From assembly GCA_003427395.1 (NCBI GenBank), contig BFEA01000019.1, forward strand, positions 4,463,737 to 4,488,537: 24,801 nucleotides of DNA, read 5' to 3'. Below are positions 8,927 through 19,640 of this stretch, one piece after another; positions within the stretch are counted from its first letter, which is position 1, and each line of letters begins with the position of its first letter. Both the position numbers and the translations under genes were made by a program. Source of the DNA: Chara braunii. Lineage: Eukaryota; Streptophyta; Charophyceae; Charales; Characeae. The notes beneath the pieces were generated by a model. That model saw nothing but the letters and a program-made list of their open reading frames with translations, searched no databases and was not told the origin of the DNA.

Positions 8927-10423
8927 GACGTTCATATTTCTTTCCATATTTATTTCCCTGTCTTGTGTCATCAAGCCGTGGGTTGTCTGCGGTCTTTGTG
9001 GGGGTGCTGATAACACGTGTCGAGTTTTGGGGACAGCATCCGTTGAGTACAATTCTCAATCTTACGAAGTGTGGGTCTTTGAATTTGGTGTGCAAACGAG
9101 AGGGCGAAGAGACTGGTCCTTGGGTGCCTATTAGGCATAGGTTTGTGTTGGAGGTGCGGAAACCTTAACACGTATGAGTGTCAAAGATGAGGTAGAAAGC
9201 ATAGTTGTCGTCTTGGGGTGGAAAGTGAGGACTGGTGGGTTGAGCACGAACAGATGAAGCACTGGAGTCGTGCACTAGTAATTGTCAGCCTTGGTGATGA
9301 AATTGTGGCAATCAGCAATGTACATACATTCGCTATTGCCATGAGAGGAGCATCGTTTCACAGCTGGTTGAAGAGGGTGTAAGCATCTGATTATGCCTAA
9401 GGGTTTGCGTAGCATGTGATCTTCCTATCATGCCTTTCTTCTATTTTTTTGACGACCTGTAAGAGATATTTGCTGTTAAACCAGCAGATGTTGCCCCAGC
9501 TTTTGGGAAAAGGCACACTGGTTAACACGGGGTCCTGAAAGATTTTGCCCACTCAAGGTCGGCGGATGTAGAAAGCGGGTGCACAATTTCGTGTATCCCT
9601 TCTCTGTCGATTTTTCACTCTCATTTTCTTCAACAGAAGAATCTGAAATTAATTATGCTACCGGCCAGGACTTCCATGCCATTTTTAGTTGTCCAGAATG
9701 TCCTTGTGGACGCCTCGGGACAGCTGCCCATCTGCATTGTATGTAGGCCTAGCTGTGCTCATAATCCCCCCCCCTGTGATTTAAAGCACCAGTACACCAC
9801 ACATTGGACCGTGGGTGTCAGCATGAAACCCGCACCACTTCGGAGGCCGTCGCTTTCTCTTCTTCAACGGTGCCCCTGGCCGCATTGCGCCTCCAAGTTT
9901 TGCTTGTGGCGACAAAACCTTTCTGCAAGGCTGGGGCCGTGTACTAGCGGTTTAAGCTGATTTCTGTTTTTTAACTCGAATTCGGCTAGGAATTTGGAGA
10001 CGACTCCCAGGCAAGAGTTGTTTGTATTGGAATGCTGCATAACATTTTTCTTTTTATAGAGTTTTTTTTTTTTTTTTTTTTTTTTTCCCAATGATGTCTG
10101 GGTAATCTACACTCAGCTCTACACTCAGCTAAGGTCTGTAGCCCACAAACCGGTGTCGTTGGAGCCTGGCATACATGGCGGATGTAGTGTCTGGATAGTG
10201 TGATGGGATAGTATTAGGATATCTGATCATATCTCTGATGTAAAAGCACCTTTAATTATGTTGAGCATCCCTTCCTCCTGTACCGTAAGTGTTCCCCCCA
10301 CTTCCCCTGGACCCATGTTTTTTTTATGCTGAATGCACATGTGCAAGCCAGCCATCAAGTCGGGCATATTATGAGCCAAATCGTGCACCACAAGCCGGCC
10401 CTTCACCCATGCTTTAAAGCCTG
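8927..10423. other. No gene seen; 25-nt T run inside
   Basis: Intergenic sequence with only short, unsupported ORFs. The longest plus-strand one (9655-9960) has irregular composition and no recognisable domain. A pure T run occupies 10062-10086, and ACACTCAGCTCT is duplicated near 10108-10131. Confidence 0.55.
10062..10086. repeat. Poly(T) tract, 25 nt
   Basis: Uninterrupted T run. On the minus strand it could be the A-tail of an old retroposed copy, but I see no flanking duplication. Confidence 0.9.
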
Positions 10424-10459
10424 TTAAACCAGCAGTTCTTTTCTCTGAGGCGGCCCTGC

Positions 10460-10690
10460 ATGCGCCACGGATTTCAGGGCATAGCCTACTGGAGCGAAAT
10501 GGCTGGCGATGCCAGCCAGAAATGGGAAATGTGCCGATTCATGCTTTTTTGGCATGAAGAGGGAAATCCACTTCAGCGAAAGGAAACCTCGAAGTACTGG
10601 TGGTTTAAAGCCTTGAGAAGTTGGGAGGATAAATTTGCTTTCTTGCATGAGCAGCATGAGAGCGAAGGGAAAATATTATGTGGACTGTAG
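10460..10690 (+). CDS. Unrecognised 76-codon ORF
   Basis: It starts MRHGFQGIAYWSEM and ends with a TAG stop. The product would be Trp/Phe/Glu/Lys-rich (for example YWWFKALRSWEDKF), with a composition more protein-like than the surrounding ORFs. I recognise no family, signal peptide or membrane segment. It could be a coding remnant of a transposon, an exon, or chance. Real-gene status is doubtful. Confidence 0.2.
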   Translation: MRHGFQGIAYWSEMAGDASQKWEMCRFMLFWHEEGNPLQRKETSKYWWFKALRSWEDKFAFLHEQHESEGKILCGL

Positions 10691-11325
10691 TATGCAGCTG
10701 TACGGAAATCGGTAGAGGACCAATGTTGTGGTGTTTTATCAATGCCTCACCATATCTATCGGTTTTGAATCTGCTGCCAGCAAAATCTCCTTGAATCGAT
10801 ATTTATCTCTGGATATGCTCTTTATTGCTGTTATGCTAACAGATACACGGTTGCGATCCGGAATTCCAGAACAACCATGCAAATTGTTTTGGTATGATTT
10901 GCAGTACTGGGTGGACAAGTCATTCATTCAAATATATTAATAGCAGGAACTTGAAATTTTCAATTCACAGAACAATTGAAAAGAAAATTTGGGAAAGCTA
11001 TGAAACCTGTCTGGCCCTGGGCAGCCCAGCGCAACACAATAAACATCAAAAAGTTCTGGAGACAGAAAAACGTTGTGTACAATTGCAATGCAAAGTTCTG
11101 AAGAACATTTTGCTGATGGTCATCTCAGAATTCTTTAGTGAATCTAAGATATTGAATCTAAGATTCTAAGATAGAAATGGGGGGGGGGGGAAATCAGCCG
11201 CACCTTTTGAAGTTTAAAGCCCTTGGAAAAGTATGCAGCGGAGCAGTACAAAAGTACCTCACGCAGGGTGTGTCATCTTGAAATTCGTAGCTACATTCTT
11301 CAAGAAAAGACCCAGGCCCAGAAAA
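10691..11325. other. No gene seen; 12-nt G run
   Basis: AT-leaning sequence with a G run at 11179-11190. The ORF at 10894-11169 shows no recognisable motif. Confidence 0.5.
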
Positions 11326-11487
11326 AATAAAAAATTTGTTGGAAAGGCTGCCTTGACCTATGTTGGTTGCTGCTGGTGTTCGTCTAGCATGATTATATGC
11401 TAATATATAGACTTTAAAGTTTAATAAAGTATCATTATACTATAAAGAAAAATAGAAAAATAAAAATAAAAATAAAAAATTTGTTGG
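11326..11487 (+). repeat. Retroposon-like unit flanked by 17-bp direct repeats
   Basis: AATAAAAAATTTGTTGG occurs at 11326-11342 and 11471-11487. The 128 bp between them end in an A-rich tail (AAAGAAAAATAGAAAAATAAA). A tail beside a 15-20 bp duplication is typical of SINE-like retroposition. The A-rich repeat words also make slippage possible. Confidence 0.4.
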
Positions 11488-11561
11488 TCGACGCTGCGTG
11501 TTTTGTTTGCATGGCGTTTTTGATGTTATTTGACTTTGCAAGTATGATAAGATGCATAACG

Positions 11562-11664
11562 ATGACCCGAAAAAAACGACAACTCTGGGTCTGTTCGTCT
11601 GGCACATCCTTTTCTGAGAGTGCCAATGATGTCCCGGAAGTGTGCACATATTCTCAAAACTTGG
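11562..11664 (+). CDS. Candidate first coding exon of FANCD2 (speculative)
   Basis: The next exon has no usable Met before its conserved helices, so an upstream start exon must exist. This ORF begins MTRKKRQLWVCSSG with a basic start, as in many FANCD2 N termini. It stays open to a donor-like TTGG/GTAGGA at 11664/11665 in phase 1. Joining to the acceptor ending at 12105 (GGTTTCAG) restores the exon's frame as GAT GAT GAG. Frame agreement has about a one-in-three chance of being accidental, and no homology supports it. A more distant exon is equally possible. Confidence 0.22.
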
Positions 11665-11789
11665 GTAGGAAAAATAAAAAATAAAAAATGAACGAAATCT
11701 CGATACTATTGTTTCTCCGTAGTGATAAGTTGATGTCAGGTGCTGTTTACTGAAAAGAAATGAGCAGTGCTTATAAGGCCCAGCAGCTT

Positions 11790-11855
11790 AGGTTTTGGGA
11801 ATTAGCAAATTGCCAGCAGGATTCTCTCAGCTCAGATCCTGATGAGGGTTTTGGG
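11790..11855 (+). repeat. Diverged duplicate of the FANCD2 exon start
   Basis: AGGTTTTGG, then AGCAGGAT, CTCAG, CAGA, CCTGATGAG and TTTTGG, occur here in the same order as at 12091-12150. The encoded peptide QDSLSSDPDEGF parallels QDALSTDPDEIL of the real exon. A shared CAGCAGCTTAG word lies upstream of both. The downstream repeat ATAATGCCTGGTTCTAAT occurs twice (about 11880 and 11924). It is probably an old local duplication lying in the intron before the exon. Confidence 0.6.
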
Positions 11856-12092
11856 AACGACCGTTTTCACACGACTATAATAATGCCTGGTTCTAATCAG
11901 GCGAGGACGATATCTGGTTCTAATAATGCCTGGTTCTAATGAACGGTATCTGGACTGGAAGTTGACTCAAATTCAGCTATAAAATGCTGGGTGTTCTGTT
12001 CGGGTGAGGACGATAGCAAGTTGGCAGCAGCTTAGCCTTGTGTGCCTTGGTTTGATAAATCAACCTGACAAGAGATGTGATTGAATTTTCAG

Positions 12093-13121
12093 GTTTTGGT
12101 TTCAGATGATGAGCAGGATGCGCTCAGCACAGACCCTGATGAGATTTTGGATACAGACAGCGAAGAAGTCAGTGGCGATGAAGAAGACATTTTCAGAAGC
12201 CTTCTTGAGCGTGCTGGTTTCCACCTCAGCTTTGGGGATAGTCCGCCGTTGATACTGGACCCTTCGCAACTACAAGTCACGCTGCGGGAGAAGCTGCTGA
12301 TGGATGCAGGGGCTGTGGCTGCATTTCTTGCCGGACTACGAATGTATCTTGATGACCCAGCCAAGGTGAAAAGATTGCTAATGCCTACCAAAGCTGCCGC
12401 ACCTTCAGTGACTACTGTTAGTGGACCTGCTGGCATGCAGAAAGGGCTGGGATGTGGCATCAATGGGAAGGGTCAAGCATATGGGGTTGTGGGAGGACAA
12501 GCGGCTGGAGGCGGGGAAGCTACCTCGCCAAGCTTGATGAACCTGCTCATGGGGGTGAAAGTGCTCCAACAGGCAATAGTTGACCTGTTGCTAGATATCA
12601 TGGTGGAGTGTTGTACGGAAGGAGGTGCTTTTGGAGGGTCTTCCTTGAAAGGGGCAGACAATGGAAACAACTTGTTTGCAAACACAGGTGTTGCCTCCAT
12701 GGCATCAGGAGGGGCTGCCCCTGCAGTGGAAGGGAAGGCTACGAGAACGACCGAATTTGGGTCTAGAGCAGGAGCAAGTAATGGTGCTGCTGCCGCTGGT
12801 GCTGCTGGGGTCTCAGAGCGGAAAGCAGGAGGGGGATCTCCGTCTTCGCTGGCAAGGCCTGTGGATGTCCGACTTGAGTCTGGAGCAGATTCTGGTGAAG
12901 GAGGGCAGTGTGTCAGCAGTGATTCATCCATAAGTGATGGAGTGGGCATGGGCGTAGGAGTGGGGATTGGTATGGTTCGAGGAGCTGGAGGAGGCATGCA
13001 TGGGTCCAGAGGTAGCGCAAATGGGAGCGGAAGCGGCAGTGGAGGTGGCTCGTCTCCAATGCCTCCAGAACCTCCTGGTCAAGAGCCCTTGAAAAGTCCG
13101 ACCAATTGTCATGTGCAAAAG
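12093..13121 (+). CDS. FANCD2: FANCD2 exon A (N-terminal helices plus low-complexity insert)
   Basis: Acceptors end at 12092 (ATTTTCAG) or 12105 (GGTTTCAG). The donor AAAAG/GTATGT at 13121/13122 leaves phase 0. The order is: an acidic Asp/Glu/Ser stretch; conserved helices to MYLDDPAKVKRLLMP; an insert of about 50 residues; the SLMNLLMGVKVLQQAIVDLL helix; then about 150 residues rich in Gly, Ser and Ala, with runs such as GSGSGSGGGSSP, not present in human FANCD2. The insert is open over more than 450 bp and is probably a disordered loop. The first in-frame Met lies in a conserved helix near 12300, so translation must start upstream. The ORF continues past the donor to 13319, but that part looks intronic. 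Confidence 0.87.
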
Positions 13122-16100
13122 GTATGTCTTTGCACATCCCCATGCTGCATGCACTCTGCGGGGATCGTCGACTTGTCGTTTAAGTGGTCTTTAAGTGGTC
13201 TGCCAGTCACATACATGGACAACTGTTTGCCTGTGTGCAAGCTTTGTTTTTTTGTCATGCGCTTGTGTTTGGCTCTTTGCACACTTCTTGTCTGCTTGTC
13301 TGAGGCTGATAGACTATGAACCTTTTTGTCTGCTTGTCCATAGCGAGGCCTGCGGATTGCTGAGTTTTGCCCACTGAGTGATGCTCAAATTGTTCGCACC
13401 TCGGGCATGTAGGAAAATGATGCAAACACTTTGTAGCTGTGCAACAAACCTTTGCAGGTTGCTTAGTTTGTAGACTTGCGACCAAGATGATGCGTCCCAT
13501 TGAACATTGTTCTCACAGCTCACCAGGAGATGGCACCAGCATACGGATATCATTTCGGTGTAACAATTCCTCGTCCTTGAATCTACGAAAACCAATCGTT
13601 TCTCAGGCGGCGAGTTACGAGTCTTCCTGGGTGCTTCATACCTTATGTGAGGGATGCTCCCTGTGAATGCTCTGATGAAAAATGACTGTTTTCAATATCA
13701 ATATGTTGGGTTACTTTTCATCGGCAGTCAGCGACAATGCTCTTAAAGCGTCTTGTTCTTGCTGTTTGTCGGCAATTCTCTCATGCCACCTTCTTCTGCT
13801 GTTCCCTTCCAGCAACACTTCACGCAAATTCACCACCTTTTTACACGCTCAAGATTTGATTGGATGCAATAACAGTTGATTGGAGGCTTCATAAAAAAAT
13901 GAAATTGAACATACACACCTTAGTACTCCATCAAGCAGAGAAGTCGAGATCGCACGGGGGCGCCCAGCTTCGTTGGTCACAGAGCATCAAACGGGATCCA
14001 AAATGATCCGTCATATGCAGAAACTGCCTGAATATGTATGTGCCCAAGCTCCCTGATATTAGTGTAAAACACTCCCAAGCCTGATGGACTCGCATGCGCG
14101 CCAGGCCTTGCCAAACAAGGAGCGGTGCAGCTTTTTTCTCTTTTGGCTGGTGCTGCCAGCCATTAAGGTCTTGTTGGTCTGAGCCTCGGAATTTTCATCA
14201 GTGAACCATGAGTTTTTTAAAGGTGGCTGGGGCTGTGTACCGGCGGTTTTAAAGATGGTGCTGCTTCTTCTTCCCACCCAAGCAAAGGTACCAACTGAAA
14301 ATTCGTTCGCTCTGCTTCCCAGCTCGTCGTATTTATAGAGCTGTCACATTTATAGAGCTGCTTTTCAACCAAGGCTACTGGGTCTGCCTTCTAGAAAACT
14401 TGAAATCTACATGGTAGGGCCTCGGCCTATATAAAGTTGCATGGCAGGGCCTCGTCCTATATAAAGTCGTAGGTTTGAATCCTGACAGCAGCAGAGCGAA
14501 AAGACAAAAAAAATACAAGAGAAAATCTGGGCAGGTTGTGGGTTCGATTCCCGTTGTGCCAACAACACTCCCCTCAGTTCGAAGTCCCCTGAGAACGTTA
14601 CTTGCATCAACTGAGAAAGACTCTGTCAGAGTCTAGATCAACTGAGAAAGACTCTGTCAGAGTTCAGATCAACTGAGAAAGACTCTGTCAGAGTCTAGAT
14701 CTAGAACTGAGAAAGACTCTGTCAGAGTCCAGATCAACTGAGAAAGACTCTGTCAGAGTCTAGATCTAGAACTGAGAAAGACTCTGTCAGAGTCCAGATC
14801 AACTGAGAAAGACTCTGTCAGAGTCTAGATCTAGAACTGAGAAAGACTCTGTCAGAGTCTAGGTCTAGAACTGAGAAAGACTCTGTCAGAGTCTAGATCT
14901 AGAACTGAGAAAAACACATATATTCAAACTGTAATAAACTAAAAGAGACATCAAATTACTCTTATGTCACTGTCTGTACACAAATGGTCAGTTTGCAGTG
15001 CACCTGTAATCCTGCGACTAACTGTTGTGCTTCTCCTGCCGGAGTTGCCTCCTCTCATAATGGGGACTATGTGGATCTCATGCGGTAGATGATATTTGGT
15101 CTCCACTTTTGCTGCTGCACCCACGACTTGAATCTGATGGGGTAGATGGTAATTATGCTATCAGACGGCAAGTAAATACGTATATGCATGTATCATCCAC
15201 TTTTCTTCTTTGTCCTCACGAAGCTTTTGTAGTGCCCCTGCTTGCTTATCTGCTGCTACTGCAGTTCCTACTGCTACTACCACAGGTTCTGTTGCTGCAG
15301 TTTCCTCTGCAGCAGTTTCCACAGCTGAAGTCCCCCCTGCGTACGTTTCGCGGCAAGAGCTTCCTCCACTGCAGTTCGAGTGCAAAAATCATCAGTCTCT
15401 TCGGCACTCACGTCCTTAAATTTCTGACTCGTTCGCAATCAACCTCCCTCTCATGGCTGCATTCCTCCTTGCAACCCCTGTTGCTTCCACGGTCTCGGTT
15501 GAGAACGAACTCTTGCGGAATAACCCCCCTTCTCATGGTTGTGTTCCTCCTTGCGACCCCCGTCTCTTCCATGACCTCGTTTGTGAAAAGACTCTCGTGT
15601 TCCCATTGTTCCACCCTCCTTGCTGGAGAAATGCTCATCTCCGGTTTGCCACAACGCCACTGCTCTTATTGTGCATCGTGAAAGGCATGCAATGCACCCC
15701 TCGTCCAGGGATGAGCAGCCTGTCTCTTTGTCTGCCCCGATCCTCACTGTGCCTGGTCCACAGGTTGATGCAGTTCCTTCCTTCTTAACAGCAATATACG
15801 GTACAATGCCCCCTGCAGACAGTCCAGCTTCCTGCGGGCAGCCACCTGGCCGTCTTGTATGCCCTGCAGCATTGGATATTCGCGAGTCACATGCACAACA
15901 GCATAGGCCCACAGTCCACTCCTGATTCGAGGGGCAGTCCCTACTCGGGGCTAATAGGCTGTAACCCCAAACGCCCACGGATTAGAACGTGATTTGCCCG
16001 AATTGCAAATTGTCGCATAAGGCTTAGACCACTTGGGTGATCTGCAAAAGGCTGACTAGCATCCTTTGACTGAACTGCAGAATTTTGCCCCGACAAGGAG

Positions 16101-19100
16101 TAGACCACAGGTGTGATCTGCAAACGACTGACCAGCAAACAGCCTAGGACATTTTGCGCTTGCAAACACAATCTGGATGATCACAAATTGTTGGCCAACC
16201 AGCATCCTGCACGCCAGCCTGAGATACCCCAAATCTCTGTGGTGGTGTTCGAATTTTGTGGGGGACCGCTCTCTAAAGTATTTCTCAGTGACTGATAGTG
16301 TGCGAGCACCATGAGGGAAAGGTGAATAGAACCCTAAGAAAAGGAGTGAGATAGGAAACCTGAGACCTGTCGCTAGCAACATCTTCACATTTTCCGCCTC
16401 CCGCTTCATACGCCAGTGAACTTGCTTGCACTTGCCTTTTGGCTTGATGCTGATCTTCCCGGCATACAGGCAGAGGATGATGATAATACCAGGGAAGGAG
16501 GCCTTACAACTGCGGTCATACAAGTAGCAAGTAGGGACTGCCAACCTGAACTACGGAATGCTCCGGCAGGTGAGTGATTTCATCCTCCATTGGACATCTC
16601 TGCCTGCATTGTACACAGACCTGGCTGTTACACGACCATGTTGATTGTTCGAGACCTCACTCATTGTCGGAACAGAACGTTTTTAGGCTGATCCCCTTAA
16701 GGGTCCGCACAGGACAATTCTTACTACGGGATCTCTGAATTGTCCTTGGTGTGGTACCACCGTGGAGTTATTTGTACATGCCTCTTGTCATGGAAAGCTG
16801 TGGGACATCGGCACACCATGGTTCATGCGATGACTGCAGTTACTGATTTCTTACATAATGATGCTGTTTTCTTGCCACTCCACCGTCTGCACACTCTTTC
16901 ATGTTGAAAATCATTCTTCTGCCTCCGTGCTGGAGAGGAATAGTCTTTGACATGAAAGAGTGTGCCGACTTTGTTAGCTCGAGCTTTGAACACCAAAAGC
17001 AGGACAGCACTAATGCTCCTGGAAATTGTGCAATACTTGCTGAGAAATCTCTGCAGGATACAAGGGCTGCCCTTCCTTGAATGAAATTTGTGCCTGGTCC
17101 TTAACGCTTTGCCCATTTGTTAGCCACTCGGTCTTGATTTTTCACATCATGGACAACCCAAAGTTCGGCTTGATTCGCTGTATGCACGCATGTAAAACAA
17201 ACGTGCGATTACAAGAAGGGACAGAGCTTAGCATGCACACAGGGGAACTTCAGATGAGCAAAATAAGCGAATCAGATAATCGTAGAAAGGCTTGTTCCGT
17301 GGATGGCTGTTGGCTTAGTGGTCAGAGCACCGGTTGGAAATGCGCGTTGTGGTATGAGGTTGCGGGTTCAAAACTCTGTTGCCTTGCACATGTACACCCG
17401 CAGCGATTTCGTAGTGCACAAGCCATTAACACACTCCAATTGGACTGACGCATGGTAATTATCACAGACAATGCCTGTGCACCACCCAATGTGTTTAGTC
17501 CATGGTTGCAGTATGCTGGTAGCAGGGCCTTGGGGAAGGGCTGCTCGGCCTTGGGGTGGTCTGACGAGGGTGTGTGTGTAGTGTGTGGTCCAATTGCAAG
17601 GGACCTGACTGTCAACACTTGCCAGAGTGTAACACAATGCATTCCACTTCACCATTCACACAGACTCCACACACAACGCAGAATGGGGATGAGATGAGAA
17701 CCAAGTCGCGCAGCTCATATTATCTCAAACACATTATAAAGAGTATCTCGAGTTCATGTCTCCAAGGGCTCAACAACATGACGTGTCTCTCTCTCGAACA
17801 TCAGCATAATGGGGCCTGGCTTAGCCAGCGCCACCTCTCACAGCAACTCGTCAAGCGCAGAGCAGGTAAGTAGTCACCATAGCCATTTGTCAACCTGTCC
17901 TTCTTCTCCCTCTCTCTCTCTCTCTCTCTCAACATCTCAGTCTTAGTCCTCCTCTCGCATCATACATGCACACTCCTACCACGAAGATCTACTTTGAATG
18001 CAACTCACTGTAGACTAACAGCTAACCCTCTAACTATGCTATCTGGCTGGTGCAGCTATGGCTGCCTTGCAAGCCAGCGCCCAGTTCCTTCCTCCTTCCA
18101 GCACAGCTTCTCCTCCAGCGCTAACCCAGCTAGCCAGCGCACAAGTGCACGCAGCACTTTCCACGTTGATAATGCCAGTGGGGATCTGATGTCAAGGGAG
18201 GCTGGCTTATTGCTTTATACTGCTGGCCTCCCCTGGCGAGGTCTGCATTGGTCTGCATTGGCACTTTGGGCCTCCTTCAGTCCCAGACCCATGCATATGT
18301 GTGTGTCCCAGTGTTTTCCCCTCAGGGTCTGCTGCTGCTGCGGCCATCTGGCCTGAATTTCGGACTGGGGTCTGAACCTAGACCCCCTATTAGACTTTAG
18401 ACAGAACTGGGAACCTGCCCTTTGACTTCCCTTTGGACAGACACACATTCTGCACGAACAGACACTCATACTGCACGAACGGACACATCTCTTGCCTGAA
18501 CAGACATGACCTGCGCACCCCCCTGGACGAGCAGATGAGAATCCCAAATCCAAATATTGCAGCTGTTCGTACAGGGCACAACTGTGACCTTTGACATTAG
18601 CTTTTACTTAGCTAGGATGTGACTTCTGACCCAGAGAACATGTCCTTTGCTCTGCTTTCACGAGTTGGGCCCTGGCGAGTGACCCCTCTATGCTGCATTT
18701 GCCGAACAGGGTCTGAATCGGGTAAAGGCCCTTTTACAATGATCTCTGGGTCATGTCTCGTGTACTCACCATGGACAGGGTAGAGGAGGTAGGTTGGGTA
18801 GAGGTCTTAGGTCTAGATTAGGTTTGTGCACCGCCTTGTTCATATGCAGTGCTCTGTGGGTGTGTCACAGGTGTGTCTGGGTACCGTAGTAGTTTCCTGG
18901 TCTCATGGGACAGCTGCGAGAGTCCATGCTTGCATTGTACGATCCTGGTTCTGGTCTGGCTCCGCACTCTACACCCCCCTTGAGTAGTAGTAGGGGTTGG
19001 GTGTTAGGGACATACGATTCCCAAGGGCGGGCGTCATTTCTATCGATGATGCTTGCGGGCTGGATGTCATCCGCGCTGGTTCTTGTCTGCGTTCCCATTG

Positions 19101-19586
19101 AGGGTGTCGATTGGGCCATGAATCTGAGGAAAGGTCTCTGGGTAGGGGTCTCATCTCAGGCAGGGGAGGGTGGGTCATGGCATTGGTAGTAGAAGGGTGG
19201 TAGACACCCATAGAGTCTGCTAGATGTGATACAGGTGGGGAATGACCACATATCCGTGACCCCTCCTGTGTCCGGGTCGGCCTCAAGAATTTGGGGTGCC
19301 CCTATGGTAGCGCCCCGGGGGGACACTCAGTTGAGACCCTCGAAAGGTGAGGGTTGGCGTAGGTCTAGGTTTAGAGACAGGTCTGGGTTGCACCACTGTA
19401 GGGTTCTACTTGCGATCTGATTAGGATAACAAAAAAGAGTTCTCGAATGATGCCCCCCTGGAGGAGACTGTCCTTGGGGCTGTCACAAGCCATCTTATCT
19501 CCCCACTGGTCGAGTACAATAACAGGTGTGTCCTGACGCCTAGCATCCGACCTCTACAACTACGTGGTAGGGGCTGTGCCCATCAC

Positions 19587-19640
<54 letters not shown>

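Noticed and set aside
9473-10435. Shared 15-mer CTGTTAAACCAGCAG at 9473 and 10421
   Set aside because: One exact 15-mer pair is roughly expected by chance in a window of this size, and the flanks differ.
13122-13319. Extension of the FANCD2 exon A frame to 13319
   Set aside because: A strong donor at 13122 and phase match to 20780 fit FANCD2 better. The extension is Cys/Leu-rich and unlike the family.
9931-14252. Similar 25-nt words (CTGGGGC.GTGTAC..GCGGTTT) at 9931 and 14227
   Set aside because: The match does not extend beyond the word, so it is too short to call a repeat family.
14407-14610. Minus-strand ORF with RESNPQP and QDSNLRL peptides
   Set aside because: These peptides are the reverse translation of tRNA B-box sequences and not a protein family.
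14606-14912. CRISPR-like array
   Set aside because: Units abut with no unique spacers, there are no cas genes, and the context is eukaryotic. It is a tandem minisatellite.
15109-15681. 190-codon plus-strand ORF and a 175-codon minus-strand ORF over 15451-15978
   Set aside because: The first is Leu/Ser low complexity across a tandem duplication whose period is not a multiple of three. The second has no domain I recognise. Overlap on opposite strands suggests chance openness, though a decayed element remnant cannot be excluded.
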